This document shows, piece after piece, positions 17,399 to 26,732 of a DNA stretch of 64,000 nt. This DNA comes from Streptomyces griseoruber. Lineage in GTDB: Bacteria; Actinomycetota; Actinomycetes; Streptomycetales; Streptomycetaceae. The DNA is taken from the NCBI RefSeq assembly GCF_001514205.1, contig NZ_KQ948764.1, positions 505,882 through 569,881 of the forward strand. Direction: 5' to 3'. The position numbers and the translations under genes were made by a program. The notes under the pieces were generated by a model. That model ran no database searches. It was not told the origin of the DNA and worked only from the letters and a program-made list of their open reading frames with translations. Position 1 is the first letter of the stretch. Each line of letters opens with the position of its first letter.

Positions 17399-18583
17399 GT
17401 GGACCTGCTCGACATCCTGCTGGCGCTGGTGATCCTCGCCTACGCCGGCTCCGGCTACCGGCGCGGACTGGTGGCGGGCTGTGTCTCGCTCGCCGGGTTC
17501 GTCGGCGGGGCGGTGGTCGGTGTGTGGGTGCTGCCATGGGTGATGAAGCTGGTGACACCGGGGACCACGGCGGCGACGGTGGCCGCGGTGTTCACGGTCC
17601 TGGTGCCGGCCGCGTTCGGGCACGAGCTGGCGGGGCGGCTCGCGCTGCGGCTGCGGCGCGAGCTGGACCGGGGGCCGCTGCGGGTGGCGGACGGGATCGG
17701 CGGGGCGGTGGCGAACGCGGTGGCGGTGCTGATCGTGGCGTGGGTGGCGGCGAGCGTGCTGGCCGCGTCGCCCTCCTCACCGGTGGTGACGTCGTCGATC
17801 CGGGACTCCAAGCTGCTGGGCGCGGTGCAGGACGCCATGCCGGACACCACCCCGGCCTGGTTCTCCAACGCCACCTCCGCGCTCACCCAGGCGGGCTTCC
17901 CGCAGGTCTTCAACCCGTTCGAGAACGAGTCGACGGCCGAGGTGGCCAAGCCCAGCGGCGACAGCGTGACGGCGCGCGCGACCAACGCGGCGAAGCTGAG
18001 CACGGTGAAGATCGAGGGCTCCTCGGGCGACCAGGGCCGCGAGGGCAGCGGGTTCGTGTACGCGCACGAGCATGTGATGACCAACGCGCACGTGGTGGCC
18101 GGCATCGACCACCCGAGCGTGCGGGTGGGCGGGGTGGGCGCCTCGTACGAGGCGACGGTGGTGCTCTTCGACCCGGACAAGGACGTGGCCGTGCTGTACG
18201 TGCCGCAGCTGCGCGCCCCCGTGCTGCGCTTCGACGACTCCGCGGAGCGGGGCGACGAGGCGGTCGTGGCGGGCTATCCGCAGGACGGCGACCTCAATCT
18301 CCAGGCGGCGACGGTCGCGAACCGGGTGAAGGCGACCGGCCGGAACATCTACAACGACTCGACCGTGACCCGCGAGATCTACTCGATCCGTTCGACGGTC
18401 CGCCCCGGCAACTCCGGCGGTCCGCTGCTGACCACGGACGGCGAGGTGTACGGGGTGGTCTTCGCGCGCTCCACGTCCGACAACGAGACGGGGTACGTGT
18501 TGACGGCGGCGGAGGTGTCCGGGGACGCGGCGCGGGCGGCGAAGTCGACGGCGGCGGTGGACACGGGTGAGCTGACGAGCTGA
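17399..18583 (+). CDS. MarP-like membrane serine protease (CvpA + trypsin-like)
   Basis: 394 residues from a GTG start. The first ~130 residues hold about four membrane spans of the CvpA type (DLLDILLALVILAYAGSGYR, then GFVGGAVVGVWVLPWVMK). The extracytoplasmic part is a chymotrypsin-fold protease: TNAHVV (catalytic His), DKDVAVL (Asp) and GNSGGPL (Ser ~338). This is the architecture of mycobacterial MarP, which responds to acid and oxidative stress and activates a peptidoglycan hydrolase. It is encoded divergently from a peptidoglycan amidase (190 bp between starts), so a protease-amidase relation is plausible here; this is inference. Confidence 0.92.
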   Translation: MDLLDILLALVILAYAGSGYRRGLVAGCVSLAGFVGGAVVGVWVLPWVMKLVTPGTTAATVAAVFTVLVPAAFGHELAGRLALRLRRELDRGPLRVADGIGGAVANAVAVLIVAWVAASVLAASPSSPVVTSSIRDSKLLGAVQDAMPDTTPAWFSNATSALTQAGFPQVFNPFENESTAEVAKPSGDSVTARATNAAKLSTVKIEGSSGDQGREGSGFVYAHEHVMTNAHVVAGIDHPSVRVGGVGASYEATVVLFDPDKDVAVLYVPQLRAPVLRFDDSAERGDEAVVAGYPQDGDLNLQAATVANRVKATGRNIYNDSTVTREIYSIRSTVRPGNSGGPLLTTDGEVYGVVFARSTSDNETGYVLTAAEVSGDAARAAKSTAAVDTGELTS

Positions 18584-18612
18584 TCACGTCGTCCGGGTGC
18601 GGCCGCGGCCCT

Positions 18613-19107
18613 TCACACCCGGCGGCCCATCAGGACGTCGTCCACGTACTCGCCGGCCAGGAACATCTCCTCCGGCAGGGTGCCCTCGACCTCGAAGCCC
18701 TCGGACTCGTAGAGCTTGCGGGCGGGGGTGTTGTGGCCGAGGACCCGCAGGGTGATGCGGCGGGCGCCGACGCGGCGGGTCTCCTCGACGGCGGCACGGA
18801 CCAGCGCCCGCCCGACGCCCTTGCCACGGGCCTCGTCGGCGACGGCGAGGCCCTGTATCTGCCGTACGTGCGCGGTGGCCGCCAGCGAGGTCGGCGGCAC
18901 CAGGCGGATGTAGCCGAGGACACGGTCGCCGACCTCGGCGACCAGGTGGTCCTCGGGGTGGTGGCGGTCGTCGAAGAAGGGGGCGTCGGACGCGGGCTTC
19001 GGCCCGACCGCGTGCAGGTGCGACCAGGTGGCGTGGTCGATGCGGGCGAGCACCGGGGCGTCGGCGGGGCGGGCGGGCCGGATCCGGGGGGCGGGGGTGT
19101 CGGGCAT
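18613..19107 (-). CDS. GNAT-family N-acetyltransferase
   Basis: 164 residues. The acetyl-CoA pyrophosphate-binding motif ARGKGVGRALV (~residues 93-103) follows a beta strand IQGLAVAD, and the C-terminal part has LYESEGFEVEG, the usual GNAT strand before the last helix. Acceptor unknown. It converges on the protease gene with 29 bases between stops and is divergent from the epimerase gene at 19178. Confidence 0.9.
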   Translation of the reverse strand: MPDTPAPRIRPARPADAPVLARIDHATWSHLHAVGPKPASDAPFFDDRHHPEDHLVAEVGDRVLGYIRLVPPTSLAATAHVRQIQGLAVADEARGKGVGRALVRAAVEETRRVGARRITLRVLGHNTPARKLYESEGFEVEGTLPEEMFLAGEYVDDVLMGRRV

Positions 19108-19177
19108 GGCGTCACCCTAGGCCGCGCGGGGAGGGACCCGACAGGGCTTTTATGCCGTTGCGCGGCAGGATGATTCC

Positions 19178-20077
19178 ATGCAGAACGAACGTATGCGAAT
19201 CGCGGTGGCCGGCGCGTCCGGTCTCATCGGCAGCGCCCTGGTGCGGTCCCTGACGGCCGACGGGCACGAGGTGGTCCGGCTGGTGCGGCACGCGCCCCGG
19301 GGCGCGGACGAGGTGCGCTGGGACCCCGAGCGGGGGCAGGTGGACGCGGCGGGGCTCACGGGGTGCGCGGCCGTGGTCAACCTGGCGGGCGCCGGGGTTG
19401 GGGACCGGCGGTGGACGGAGACGTACAAGCGGCGCATCCACGACAGCCGGGTGCACGGCACGGCGGGTCTCGCGAAGGCGGTCGCCTCGCTCGACGAGCC
19501 GCCGCGGGTGTTCGTCAACGGCAGCGCGATGGGCATCTACGGCGAGACCGGCGAGCGGGTCGTGGACGAGGACTCGCCCGCCGGCACGGGCTTCCTGCCG
19601 GAGCTGTGCGTGGAGTGGGAGGCCGCCGCGGCGCCCGCCGGGCAGGCCGGGGTGCGGACGGTGTTCCCCCGGACCGGGCTGGTCGTGGCGCGCGGCGGCG
19701 GGGCCTGGGGGAAGCTGTTCCCGCTGTTCCGGGCGGGCCTCGGCGGGCGGATGGGCGACGGCCGGCAGTACTGGTCCTACATCGCGCTGCACGACGAGGT
19801 CGCGGCGATCCGGTATCTGATGGACCATGACGAGCTGTCGGGGCCGTTCAACCTGACCGCGCCGGAGCCGCTGACCAACCGTGAGATCACCGAGGCGATG
19901 GGGCGGGTGCTGCGGCGGCCGACGCTGTTCCCGGTGCCGGCGCCGGTGCTGCGCACGGTGCTGGGCGAGATGGCCGGGGACGTCCTGGGCAGCGCACGGG
20001 TGGTGCCGAAGCGGCTGCTGGAGTCCGGGTTCACCTTCGCGTTCCCGGGGATCGAGGACGCCGTGCGTGCGGCGTGA
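19178..20077 (+). CDS. TIGR01777-family SDR epimerase (YfcH/SDR39U1-like)
   Basis: 299 residues. The NADP-binding GASGLIGSALV is at the N-terminus. NLAGAGVGDRRW followed by KRRIHDSRV is diagnostic for the SDR39U1/YfcH subfamily, and YGETGE supplies the Tyr region. The C-terminal ~50 residues look like DUF1731 (PAPVLRTVLGEMAGDVLGSARVVP). Substrate unknown in the family; relatives are sometimes linked to cell division. A second in-frame ATG (19193) could also be the start. Confidence 0.9.
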   Translation: MQNERMRIAVAGASGLIGSALVRSLTADGHEVVRLVRHAPRGADEVRWDPERGQVDAAGLTGCAAVVNLAGAGVGDRRWTETYKRRIHDSRVHGTAGLAKAVASLDEPPRVFVNGSAMGIYGETGERVVDEDSPAGTGFLPELCVEWEAAAAPAGQAGVRTVFPRTGLVVARGGGAWGKLFPLFRAGLGGRMGDGRQYWSYIALHDEVAAIRYLMDHDELSGPFNLTAPEPLTNREITEAMGRVLRRPTLFPVPAPVLRTVLGEMAGDVLGSARVVPKRLLESGFTFAFPGIEDAVRAA

Positions 20078-20097
20078 GAGGGCTCGTACGGCGGTGT

Positions 20098-20148
20098 GCG
20101 ACCGGGCGTGCCCACCCCCGGCGACCGTATGCGACCGCCGTGCGACCG
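20098..20148. repeat. Four GCGACCG direct repeats
   Basis: GCGACCG occurs at 20098-20104, 20121-20127, 20131-20137 and 20142-20148, in the 197-bp gap before the FAD oxidoreductase gene. The last three are spaced 10-11 bp, about one helical turn, which suggests a cooperative binding site. The regulator is unknown. Confidence 0.5.
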
Positions 20149-20274
20149 TGCCCTGCCCATGCGCGACTGTCCCTGACCGATCACGGCCCTAACCTCGATC
20201 CGAACTCGGGCATCCCGGAAGCCCGTTGGGGGCATGACGTCTCCACCGGCCGCGCAAACCTCGAGGAGGGGCAC

Positions 20275-21660
20275 GTGCTTGAGCCCGCGTACCAGGCAGA
20301 CGTCGTCGTCGTGGGAGCCGGAGTCGCCGGACTCTCCGCCGCACATCGGCTGACCAGCGCAGGAATTACGACCGCAGTCCTGGAGGCCGCCCACCACGTC
20401 GGCGGCCGCATGTCGACCGAGAAGGTCGACGGCTTCCGGCTCGACCGCATCGGACAGCTGCTGTCCACGGCCTACCCCGAACTGGGCCTGACCCCGGGGC
20501 TCGACGCGCTCGTGCTGCGTCCCTTCGCCCCCGGAGTCCTGCTGCACAGCGACGGGCGTCACCACCGGGCCGGCGCGCAGGCGGGCGCGGGGAGCGCCAG
20601 GGGCGCACTCCATGCCGTACGCGCCCTGGCGAGCGCCCCTCGGCCGGGTGCGCTGCCCCGGCCGCGGCAGGCCGTCCCGCCGCCCCGGGTGCGGCCCGGC
20701 GCTCCGCTGGGCACGGCCGTGGACCAGGCCCGGCTGGGCGCCGCCCTCACCCGGATCGCGGCCACCCCCGCCGAACGGCTGCTGCGCCGCCCGGAGTCGG
20801 CGGCGGCCGAGGCCCTCGCCGCGCGCGGGCTGCCCGCCCGCACGATCGACGGGTTCCTGCGCCCACTGCTCGCCGCGCTGCTGTGCGACCCGGACCTCAC
20901 CACCTCCAGCCGGTGCGCGGACCTCGCGCTGCGCGCCTTCGCGGCGGGCCGGCTCTGTGTGCCGGAGGGCGGCGCCGAGGTGCTGCCGGAGCTGCTCGCC
21001 CGGACCCTGCCGCCGGGCGTGGTGCACACCGGGGTGCGGGTCACCTCGGTCTCCACGACCTCGGTGACCACCGCCGAGCACGGCGAGTTCCGCTGCCGCG
21101 CGGTCCTGGTGGCCACCGACGCGCGCACCGCGGCCGAGCTGCTGCCCGGTCTGCGGGTGCCGGACTTCCACCCGGTGACGGTGGTGCACCACACCACGGA
21201 CGAGCCCCCGGCGACGGGCGGGTCCCTGCTGCTGGACGCCGACCGCGGCGGCCCGGTCGCGCACACGACCGTGACCAGCGCGGTCGACCCCTCGCGGGCG
21301 CCCGAGGGCCGCGCCCTGATCTCCTCCACCGTCCTCGGCACCCCGCCCGGCGGCGTCGACACCGCCGTACGGATGCATCTCGCGCGGCTGTACGGCACCT
21401 CGACCGCGCGATGGGAGACGCTCGCCGTCCACCACACGGCCGAAGCCGTGCCCGCGATGCGCCCGCCGCACGATCTGCGGCGGGCGGTACGGCTCCTCGC
21501 GGGGCTGTACGTGTGCGGGGATCACCGGGACACCAGCACCGTGCAGGGGGCGCTGCACTCGGCGCACCGGGCGGCGGCGGCGATTCTCTCCGATCTGGGG
21601 GCCGGGGGATCCATGCACCGTTCGGACCCCGTGCGGCCCGCCGCCGTCGAGGCTGCCTGA
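20275..21660 (+). CDS. FAD-dependent amine oxidase/phytoene dehydrogenase-like oxidoreductase
   Basis: 461 residues from the GTG at 20275, preceded by GAGGAGG; the frame continues upstream without an RBS. Near the N-terminus, VVVGAGVAGLSAAHRL is the FAD dinucleotide motif, followed by a VLEA strand end and GGRMSTEKVDGF, as in amine oxidases and desaturases. The C-terminal LYVCGDHRDTSTVQGALHS closes the FAD site. Substrate unknown. No membrane segment. It is probably not part of the upstream epimerase operon (197-bp gap containing phased repeats) and is followed by interspersed repeat copy 3. Confidence 0.88.
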   Translation: MLEPAYQADVVVVGAGVAGLSAAHRLTSAGITTAVLEAAHHVGGRMSTEKVDGFRLDRIGQLLSTAYPELGLTPGLDALVLRPFAPGVLLHSDGRHHRAGAQAGAGSARGALHAVRALASAPRPGALPRPRQAVPPPRVRPGAPLGTAVDQARLGAALTRIAATPAERLLRRPESAAAEALAARGLPARTIDGFLRPLLAALLCDPDLTTSSRCADLALRAFAAGRLCVPEGGAEVLPELLARTLPPGVVHTGVRVTSVSTTSVTTAEHGEFRCRAVLVATDARTAAELLPGLRVPDFHPVTVVHHTTDEPPATGGSLLLDADRGGPVAHTTVTSAVDPSRAPEGRALISSTVLGTPPGGVDTAVRMHLARLYGTSTARWETLAVHHTAEAVPAMRPPHDLRRAVRLLAGLYVCGDHRDTSTVQGALHSAHRAAAAILSDLGAGGSMHRSDPVRPAAVEAA

Positions 21661-21676
21661 CGTTGGTGTGCCGGTA

Positions 21677-21702
21677 CAGCCCCGCGCCCCTTTCGGGGCG
21701 CT
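21677..21702. repeat. Streptomyces intergenic GC palindrome, copy 3 (short)
   Basis: CCCCGCGCCCCTTTCGGGGCG, which lacks the GGTCGCGCAGTT half present in the other copies. It fills the 42-bp gap between convergent stops and can serve as a terminator for both genes. Confidence 0.7.
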
Positions 21703-23208
21703 TCAGCCCAGCACGGACACCTTGTCCCGGTAGGTCCTCGCGGGTGCCGCGTCGCGGTACGGCTCCAGTCTGCGTTCGAAGTCCCTGATGTACTCCAGCG
21801 CGCGGACCGAGCGCATCTCCGCCGCCTGGACGGCCGCCTCGGCGGCCAGGTGGCAGGCCTGGTCGAGTTCGCCGAGGCCCAGGCGGGCGGTGGCGAGGAC
21901 GACACGGCAGAACAGGCGGCTCCGGGCGTAGGCGGCGGGCCGCAGCTGGAGGGAGCGTTCGGCGTGCTGGGCGGCGGCCCGGAACTGCTGGAGGTCGCGG
22001 TGGCAGTGCCCGAACTCGCCGGCCAGCTGGCCCTCGTCGAAGAACCGCGCCCAGTGCGGCACCTCGTCCCCCGGGCGGGCCGCCTCCAGGGCCCGCTCGG
22101 CCCGCACCAGCGCGGCCGTGCCGGCCCGCACCTCGCCGAGCACCCCGTGCCCGCGTGCCTCGGCCGCGTGCAGCAGGGCCTGCACGACCGGCGGGGCACC
22201 GCCGCCGATGCCCTGCTGGGCGACCCGGGCGAGCTGGACGGCCTCGCGGCCGTGCCCGAGGTAGACGGCCTGGCGGCTCATGGTGACCAGGACGTACGAG
22301 CCGTAGGCGCGGTCCCCGGCCGCCTGGGCCAGGCGCAGGGACTGCACGAAGTAGCGCTGGGCGAGGCCGTGCGCGGCGATGTCGAAGGAGGTCCAGCCGG
22401 CCAGCCGGGTGAGGTCGGCGGCGGCGCCGAAGAGCCGCCGGCCGGTCTGCTCGCCGTAGGTGCCGCGCAGCATGGGCTCGCACTCGTGCTCCAGGTAGCG
22501 CACGAGGGCCTGGCGGGCGTGGCCGCCGCCGTACATGTCGTCGAGGGTGCGGAAGAGCTCGCCGACCGAGCGCAGGGCGGAGATGTCGCCGCCGGTCACC
22601 CGCTGGCCGGGGCCGCGTTCGCCGCCCTGGCCGCGCTGGCGGGGGACGGCGATCTGCGGGAGGGCGGGGAGGACGGACCCGCCGGGTTTCGCCGCCGTCG
22701 CCCGGGGGACCGCCGGGCGGCTCTGGACCGGCACCCGGGGGGTCGTCTCGCCGCCGCGGGCCACCTTCTCGTCGGCCCGGCCGATCAGCCAGTCGCGGCT
22801 CGGGACGACGAGTCCGGCCGGGGTGAAGGCGATCTTGCGGAGTTCGGCGTGGCTGCCGGAGTCCTTGCGCCACAGGCCGCCGACGATGTCGATGGCCTCC
22901 TCGGGGGTGCCGGCGAACTCCAGCCCCGCGTACACCGGGGCGCACGCGTCCAGGCCGAGGTCCTGGGCGGTGAGCCGGCGGCCCAGGCGGCGGGTGAACA
23001 CCTCGGCGATGAGGGCCGGGGTGGTGCCCCGGGGCTGCTGGCCACGCAGCCACCGGGTGACGGAGGTCTTGTCGTATCTGAGGTCCAGCCCGTGTTCGAG
23101 GCCCAGCTGATCGACGCGACGGGCCAGACCCGCGTTGGAGAACCCGGCTTCTGCGATGAGCGCGGCGAGCTGGCGGTTGGGAGTGCGCTGCGCGGGTCGT
23201 TCCGTCAT
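21703..23208 (-). CDS. NsdA-like regulator (HTH + TPR-like repeats)
   Basis: 501 residues. The N-terminal ~90 residues form an HTH region (NRQLAALIAEAGFSNAGLAR, then TSVTRWLRGQQPRGTTPALI). A Pro/Arg-rich linker (~155-200) follows, and the rest is helical and Ala-rich with TPR-like periodicity (for example YVLVTMSRQAVYLGHGREAV and SRLFCRVVLATARLGLGELD). This layout matches the Streptomyces family that includes NsdA, negative regulators of sporulation and antibiotic production. Which member this is cannot be decided by eye. It is divergent from lipB with 245 bp between starts. Confidence 0.82.
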   Translation of the reverse strand: MTERPAQRTPNRQLAALIAEAGFSNAGLARRVDQLGLEHGLDLRYDKTSVTRWLRGQQPRGTTPALIAEVFTRRLGRRLTAQDLGLDACAPVYAGLEFAGTPEEAIDIVGGLWRKDSGSHAELRKIAFTPAGLVVPSRDWLIGRADEKVARGGETTPRVPVQSRPAVPRATAAKPGGSVLPALPQIAVPRQRGQGGERGPGQRVTGGDISALRSVGELFRTLDDMYGGGHARQALVRYLEHECEPMLRGTYGEQTGRRLFGAAADLTRLAGWTSFDIAAHGLAQRYFVQSLRLAQAAGDRAYGSYVLVTMSRQAVYLGHGREAVQLARVAQQGIGGGAPPVVQALLHAAEARGHGVLGEVRAGTAALVRAERALEAARPGDEVPHWARFFDEGQLAGEFGHCHRDLQQFRAAAQHAERSLQLRPAAYARSRLFCRVVLATARLGLGELDQACHLAAEAAVQAAEMRSVRALEYIRDFERRLEPYRDAAPARTYRDKVSVLG

Positions 23209-23453
23209 CTGCGGTGCGGTCTCCTGCCTCCCGGGCCTCCGACGTGCCCGGATGAAGTGCCCTGAGGGCTGTGATCAGGTCTGATGCCTCGTGAACGGCG
23301 CGAATGTAGCGGAGCGTAAGCGGCCGGTCGCACATCTCGACCCTCATTCATCCGATCGTGTGAGGATTGGCCGTGCGGCTGACGCGGTAGCCGCGGACGT
23401 ACAGTGGCGTGGGCGCGTTTCGTGCCTTACGACCTTCCAGGGAGGCGTTTGCC

Positions 23454-24251
23454 GTGAGTGAGTTGCGGTTCGTCCATATGGGTTTCGGAGCCGAGGCCGT
23501 GGAGTACCAGGAGGCCTGGGACGAGCAGCGCCGGGTGCACGCGGCCCGGTTCGCCGGCGAGATCCCCGACACCGTGCTGCTTCTCGAACACCCGCCGGTC
23601 TACACGGCCGGCCGGCGCACGGCCGACAACGAGCGCCCCCTCGACGGCACCCCGGTCGTCGACGTGGACCGCGGCGGCAAGATCACCTGGCACGGCCCCG
23701 GCCAGCTGATCGGCTACCCCATCCAGCAGCTCCCCCGCCCGGTGGACGTGGTGGCGCACCTGCGCCGGCTGGAGGAGGCGATGATCCGCGTCTGCGCGGA
23801 GTTCGGCGTCGAGACCAGCCGGGTGGAGGGCCGCGCGGGCGTCTGGGTGCTGGGCGACCCGATGGAACAGCGTCCCGCACCGGGCGGACTCGCCCTCGAC
23901 TTCGACCCCCGGCTCACCGACGAGGAGTTCGACCCCCGGCTCAACGGCCCGGAGTACGCCCCCTCCAACGCCGGCCAGCGCCGCGAGGACCGCAAGATCT
24001 GCGCCATGGGCGTCCGGGTCGCCAAGGGCGTGACCATGCACGGCTTCGCCCTGAACGTGAACCCGGACACGTCCCAGTACGACAGGATCATCCCCTGTGG
24101 CATCCGGGACGCCGGTGTCACCTCCCTGGCGTACGAGCTGGGCCGCGAGATCACCATCGACGAGGTCCTGCCGGTCGCCGAGCGCCATCTGACGGAGGTC
24201 CTGGGCGGCGCGGACCTGAAGCCACGCGTCATCGAGACGGCGACCGCCTGA
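23454..24251 (+). CDS. lipB: Lipoyl(octanoyl) transferase
   Basis: 265 residues from the GTG at 23454, with GGGAGG eight bases upstream. It transfers octanoyl from acyl carrier protein to E2 lipoyl-domain lysines. Seen: [17 protein letters not shown] (~residues 72-88, family signature), [11 protein letters not shown] with the catalytic Lys (~181), and [14 protein letters not shown] with the catalytic Cys (~214). An Asp/Pro-rich insertion of about 30 residues (~147-175) precedes the Lys motif; I recall a similar insertion in Streptomyces LipB. It acts just before LipA, encoded 115 bp downstream; the two probably form an operon that matures the E2 at 8745. Confidence 0.96.
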   Translation: MSELRFVHMGFGAEAVEYQEAWDEQRRVHAARFAGEIPDTVLLLEHPPVYTAGRRTADNERPLDGTPVVDVDRGGKITWHGPGQLIGYPIQQLPRPVDVVAHLRRLEEAMIRVCAEFGVETSRVEGRAGVWVLGDPMEQRPAPGGLALDFDPRLTDEEFDPRLNGPEYAPSNAGQRREDRKICAMGVRVAKGVTMHGFALNVNPDTSQYDRIIPCGIRDAGVTSLAYELGREITIDEVLPVAERHLTEVLGGADLKPRVIETATA

Positions 24252-24365
24252 GGCGTGCACGCCGGAATGGACCCGGGGTCCGTCGGGTTGGCCTGACGGC
24301 AGGGCTCAGTAAACACGGGCGTACCCTGGTGTGCGCCGAGGAATCGAAGTCACAGGGAGCCGGTC

Positions 24366-25355
24366 GTGTCCGCAGTCACCCCCGACGGACGCAAGATGCT
24401 GCGCCTGGAGGTCCGCAACAGCCAGACCCCCATCGAGCGCAAGCCCGAGTGGATCAAGACCCGGGCGAAAATGGGTCCCGAGTACACCGCCATGCAGAAG
24501 CTCGTGAAGAGCGAGGGGCTGCACACCGTGTGCCAGGAGGCCGGCTGCCCCAACATCTACGAGTGCTGGGAGGACCGCGAGGCGACCTTCCTCATCGGCG
24601 GCGACCAGTGCACCCGGCGCTGCGACTTCTGCCAGATCGACACCGGCAAGCCCGAGGCACTGGACCGTGACGAGCCCCGCCGGGTCGGCGAGTCCGTGGT
24701 CACCATGGACCTGAACTACGCCACCATCACCGGTGTCGCCCGTGACGACCTGGAGGACGGCGGCGCCTGGCTGTACGCCGAGACGGTCCGCCAGATCCAC
24801 CAGCAGACGGCGGCCCGCGAGGCCGGCCGCACCAAGGTCGAGCTGCTCGCCCCCGACTTCAACGCCGTGCCGGAGCTGCTGGCGGAGGTCTTCGCCTCCC
24901 GCCCCGAGGTCTTCGCGCACAACGTGGAGACGGTCCCGCGGATCTTCAAGCGGATCCGCCCCGGCTTCCGCTACGAGCGCTCGCTGAAGGTGATCACCGA
25001 GGCCCGCGACCACGGCCTGGTCACCAAGTCCAACCTGATCCTCGGCATGGGCGAGACCCGCGAGGAGGTCAGCGAGGCGCTGAAGCAGCTGCACGACGCC
25101 GGCTGCGAGCTGATCACCATCACCCAGTACCTGCGCCCGTCCGTGCGCCACCACCCCGTGGAGCGCTGGGTCAAGCCGCAGGAGTTCGTGGAGCTGAAGG
25201 AGGAGGCCGAGCAGCTCGGTTTCTCCGGGGTGATGTCGGGTCCGCTGGTGCGCTCCTCGTACCGCGCCGGGCGGCTCTACCAGATGGCCGTGGAGCAGCG
25301 ACACTCGGCTGCTCCGCAGCGGGGAGTCGCCCACGTGGCCTCGCAGGCCGTGTGA
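24366..25355 (+). CDS. lipA: Lipoyl synthase
   Basis: 329 residues from a GTG start. This radical-SAM enzyme inserts two sulfurs into protein-bound octanoyl groups. All iron-sulfur ligands are visible: the auxiliary cluster motif [12 protein letters not shown] (~residues 56-67, C-x4-C-x5-C), the radical-SAM motif CTRRCDFC (~82-89, C-x3-C-x2-C), and the C-terminal RSSYRAG whose Ser closes the auxiliary cluster. Length is typical for actinobacterial LipA. It follows lipB at 115 bp on the same strand. Confidence 0.97.
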   Translation: MSAVTPDGRKMLRLEVRNSQTPIERKPEWIKTRAKMGPEYTAMQKLVKSEGLHTVCQEAGCPNIYECWEDREATFLIGGDQCTRRCDFCQIDTGKPEALDRDEPRRVGESVVTMDLNYATITGVARDDLEDGGAWLYAETVRQIHQQTAAREAGRTKVELLAPDFNAVPELLAEVFASRPEVFAHNVETVPRIFKRIRPGFRYERSLKVITEARDHGLVTKSNLILGMGETREEVSEALKQLHDAGCELITITQYLRPSVRHHPVERWVKPQEFVELKEEAEQLGFSGVMSGPLVRSSYRAGRLYQMAVEQRHSAAPQRGVAHVASQAV

Positions 25356-25450
25356 CCTGGGCGACAGCCGCCAACGGCCTTGCGCCATACGGGCGCCGGG
25401 CAAGCGTGTGAACTCGCGCACAAGGTACTACTGGCCAGTAACGGCCGAAA

Positions 25451-25503
25451 CGACGCGGTCCCGACCGTCCTCGCAGATGAGGGCCCCGGTCGGGACCGCG
25501 TCG
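25451..25503. terminator. 17-bp perfect hairpin after lipA
   Basis: CGACGCGGTCCCGACCG (25451-25467) pairs exactly with CGGTCGGGACCGCGTCG (25487-25503) across a 19-base loop. There is no T-tract. It probably ends the lipBA transcript; the next gene starts 142 bases later. Confidence 0.75.
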
Positions 25504-25644
25504 GCGTTCACCGCCCGTCCGGCGCCCCGCATCAAGGCTTCATTGGCGTTTGACCGGTCGGTCACGCCCTGGTAACACCGAACAGTGACGCTGGTGTCAC
25601 ACCTCGTAGATGCCCATCCCAACCTGCCCGAGGGGGACCTTCCC

Positions 25645-25851
25645 ATGCAGGCCGCGCCGCCCGTTCGCGCCACCGCGATCCCGTCCTTCACCACCGCCCT
25701 GCGCGCCGTCGAGTCGCTGCTCCTGAGCAGCGGACAGCGCACCGCCCGCCGCAACGCCTGGACCTCCGTGCTCGAGGACCGCCGCCGCGCCAAGGACCGG
25801 GTCGAGGCGCAGCGCGTCCTCGAAGCGGTCACCTCCGCCCGCACCTCCTGA
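25645..25851 (+). CDS. Small Streptomyces protein, 68 aa, function unknown
   Basis: Starts MQAAPPVRATAIPSF from the ATG at 25645 with GAGGGGGA upstream; the upstream in-frame extension has no RBS. It is one amphipathic, Arg/Ala-rich helical protein (LRAVESLLLSSGQRTARRNA, then RRRAKDRVEAQRVLEAV). No signal peptide or membrane span. I do not recognise a family. GC-rich third positions support real coding. Confidence 0.65.
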   Translation: MQAAPPVRATAIPSFTTALRAVESLLLSSGQRTARRNAWTSVLEDRRRAKDRVEAQRVLEAVTSARTS

Positions 25852-25963
25852 CCCACCGCTCCACCGACTCCCCACCCCACACCCCTCCCCGCCGCTTCCC
25901 GCCGCTTTCCTCCCGGGCACACTGCCGTCGTCGGCACTTCCGGGGCCACGTAGACTTCCTGGC

Positions 25964-26662
25964 ATGGCGAGAAGTGACAGCGCGGCGGACGCCGCGAACC
26001 CCGGGCGACTGAAGCAGATCGCCCTGACGTACAAGATGACCCGCAAGGCCGACAAGACGATCGGTCTGGTGCTCGCGGGTGTCTTCATCCTCATCCTCGG
26101 TGTCTTTCTCGCGATCGGTTTCCTGATCGGCCACCCGGTCTACCTGGGCATCCTCGGCTTCCTCCTCGCCTTCCTCGGGACGGCGATCGTGTTCGGCCGA
26201 CGGGCCGAGCGAGCCGCGTTCGGGCAGATGGAGGGCCAGCCGGGCGCCGCGGCGGCCGTGCTCGACAACATCGGCCGCGGCTGGACGACGACCCCCGCGG
26301 TGGCGATGAACCGCAGCCAGGACGTGGTGCACCGCGCCGTCGGCAAGGCCGGCATCGTCCTGGTCGCCGAGGGCAACCCGAACCGGGTGAAGAGCCTCCT
26401 GGCCGCCGAGAAGAAGAAGATGAACCGCATCGTGGCGGACGTCCCGGTGCACGACGTGATCGTCGGCACGGGCGAGGGCCAGACCGAGCTGAAGAAGCTG
26501 CGGACCACCCTGCTGAAGTACCCGCGCGTCCTCACCGGCCCGCAGGTCACCGCGACGACCGACCGGCTGCGCGCCATGGGCGACCTGATGAGCAACATGC
26601 CGCTCCCGAAGGGGCCCATGCCCAAGGGGATGCGCCTGCCGAAGGGCGGAAAGGCCCGCTGA
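25964..26662 (+). CDS. DUF4191 integral membrane protein
   Basis: 232 residues. The N-terminus has LKQIALTYKMTRKADK, then two membrane helices (~34-54 and ~58-76, GVFILILGVFLAIGFLIG and GILGFLLAFLGTAIVFGRR). The rest is cytoplasmic and basic, ending in a Pro/Lys-rich tail. This matches DUF4191, a family conserved next to lipA and glnA in actinobacteria and linked by some genome comparisons to lipid or lipoyl biology; function unknown. It converges with the RDD protein gene, separated by a 46-bp palindrome. Confidence 0.88.
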   Translation: MARSDSAADAANPGRLKQIALTYKMTRKADKTIGLVLAGVFILILGVFLAIGFLIGHPVYLGILGFLLAFLGTAIVFGRRAERAAFGQMEGQPGAAAAVLDNIGRGWTTTPAVAMNRSQDVVHRAVGKAGIVLVAEGNPNRVKSLLAAEKKKMNRIVADVPVHDVIVGTGEGQTELKKLRTTLLKYPRVLTGPQVTATTDRLRAMGDLMSNMPLPKGPMPKGMRLPKGGKAR

Positions 26663-26686
26663 GCCTTCCTGTCCGAGCCTTCCTGC

Positions 26687-26732
26687 ACGGCGAGGGGGGC
26701 GCCCGGTGATCACCGGGCGCCCCCCTCGCCGT
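26687..26732. terminator. 46-bp perfect palindrome, bidirectional terminator
   Basis: A perfect inverted repeat centred on TGATCA (centre 26709/26710), with arms reading ACGGCGAGGGGGGCGCCCGG outward-in. It lies between convergent stops at 26662 and 26762 and can fold identically on both strands. Confidence 0.9.
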
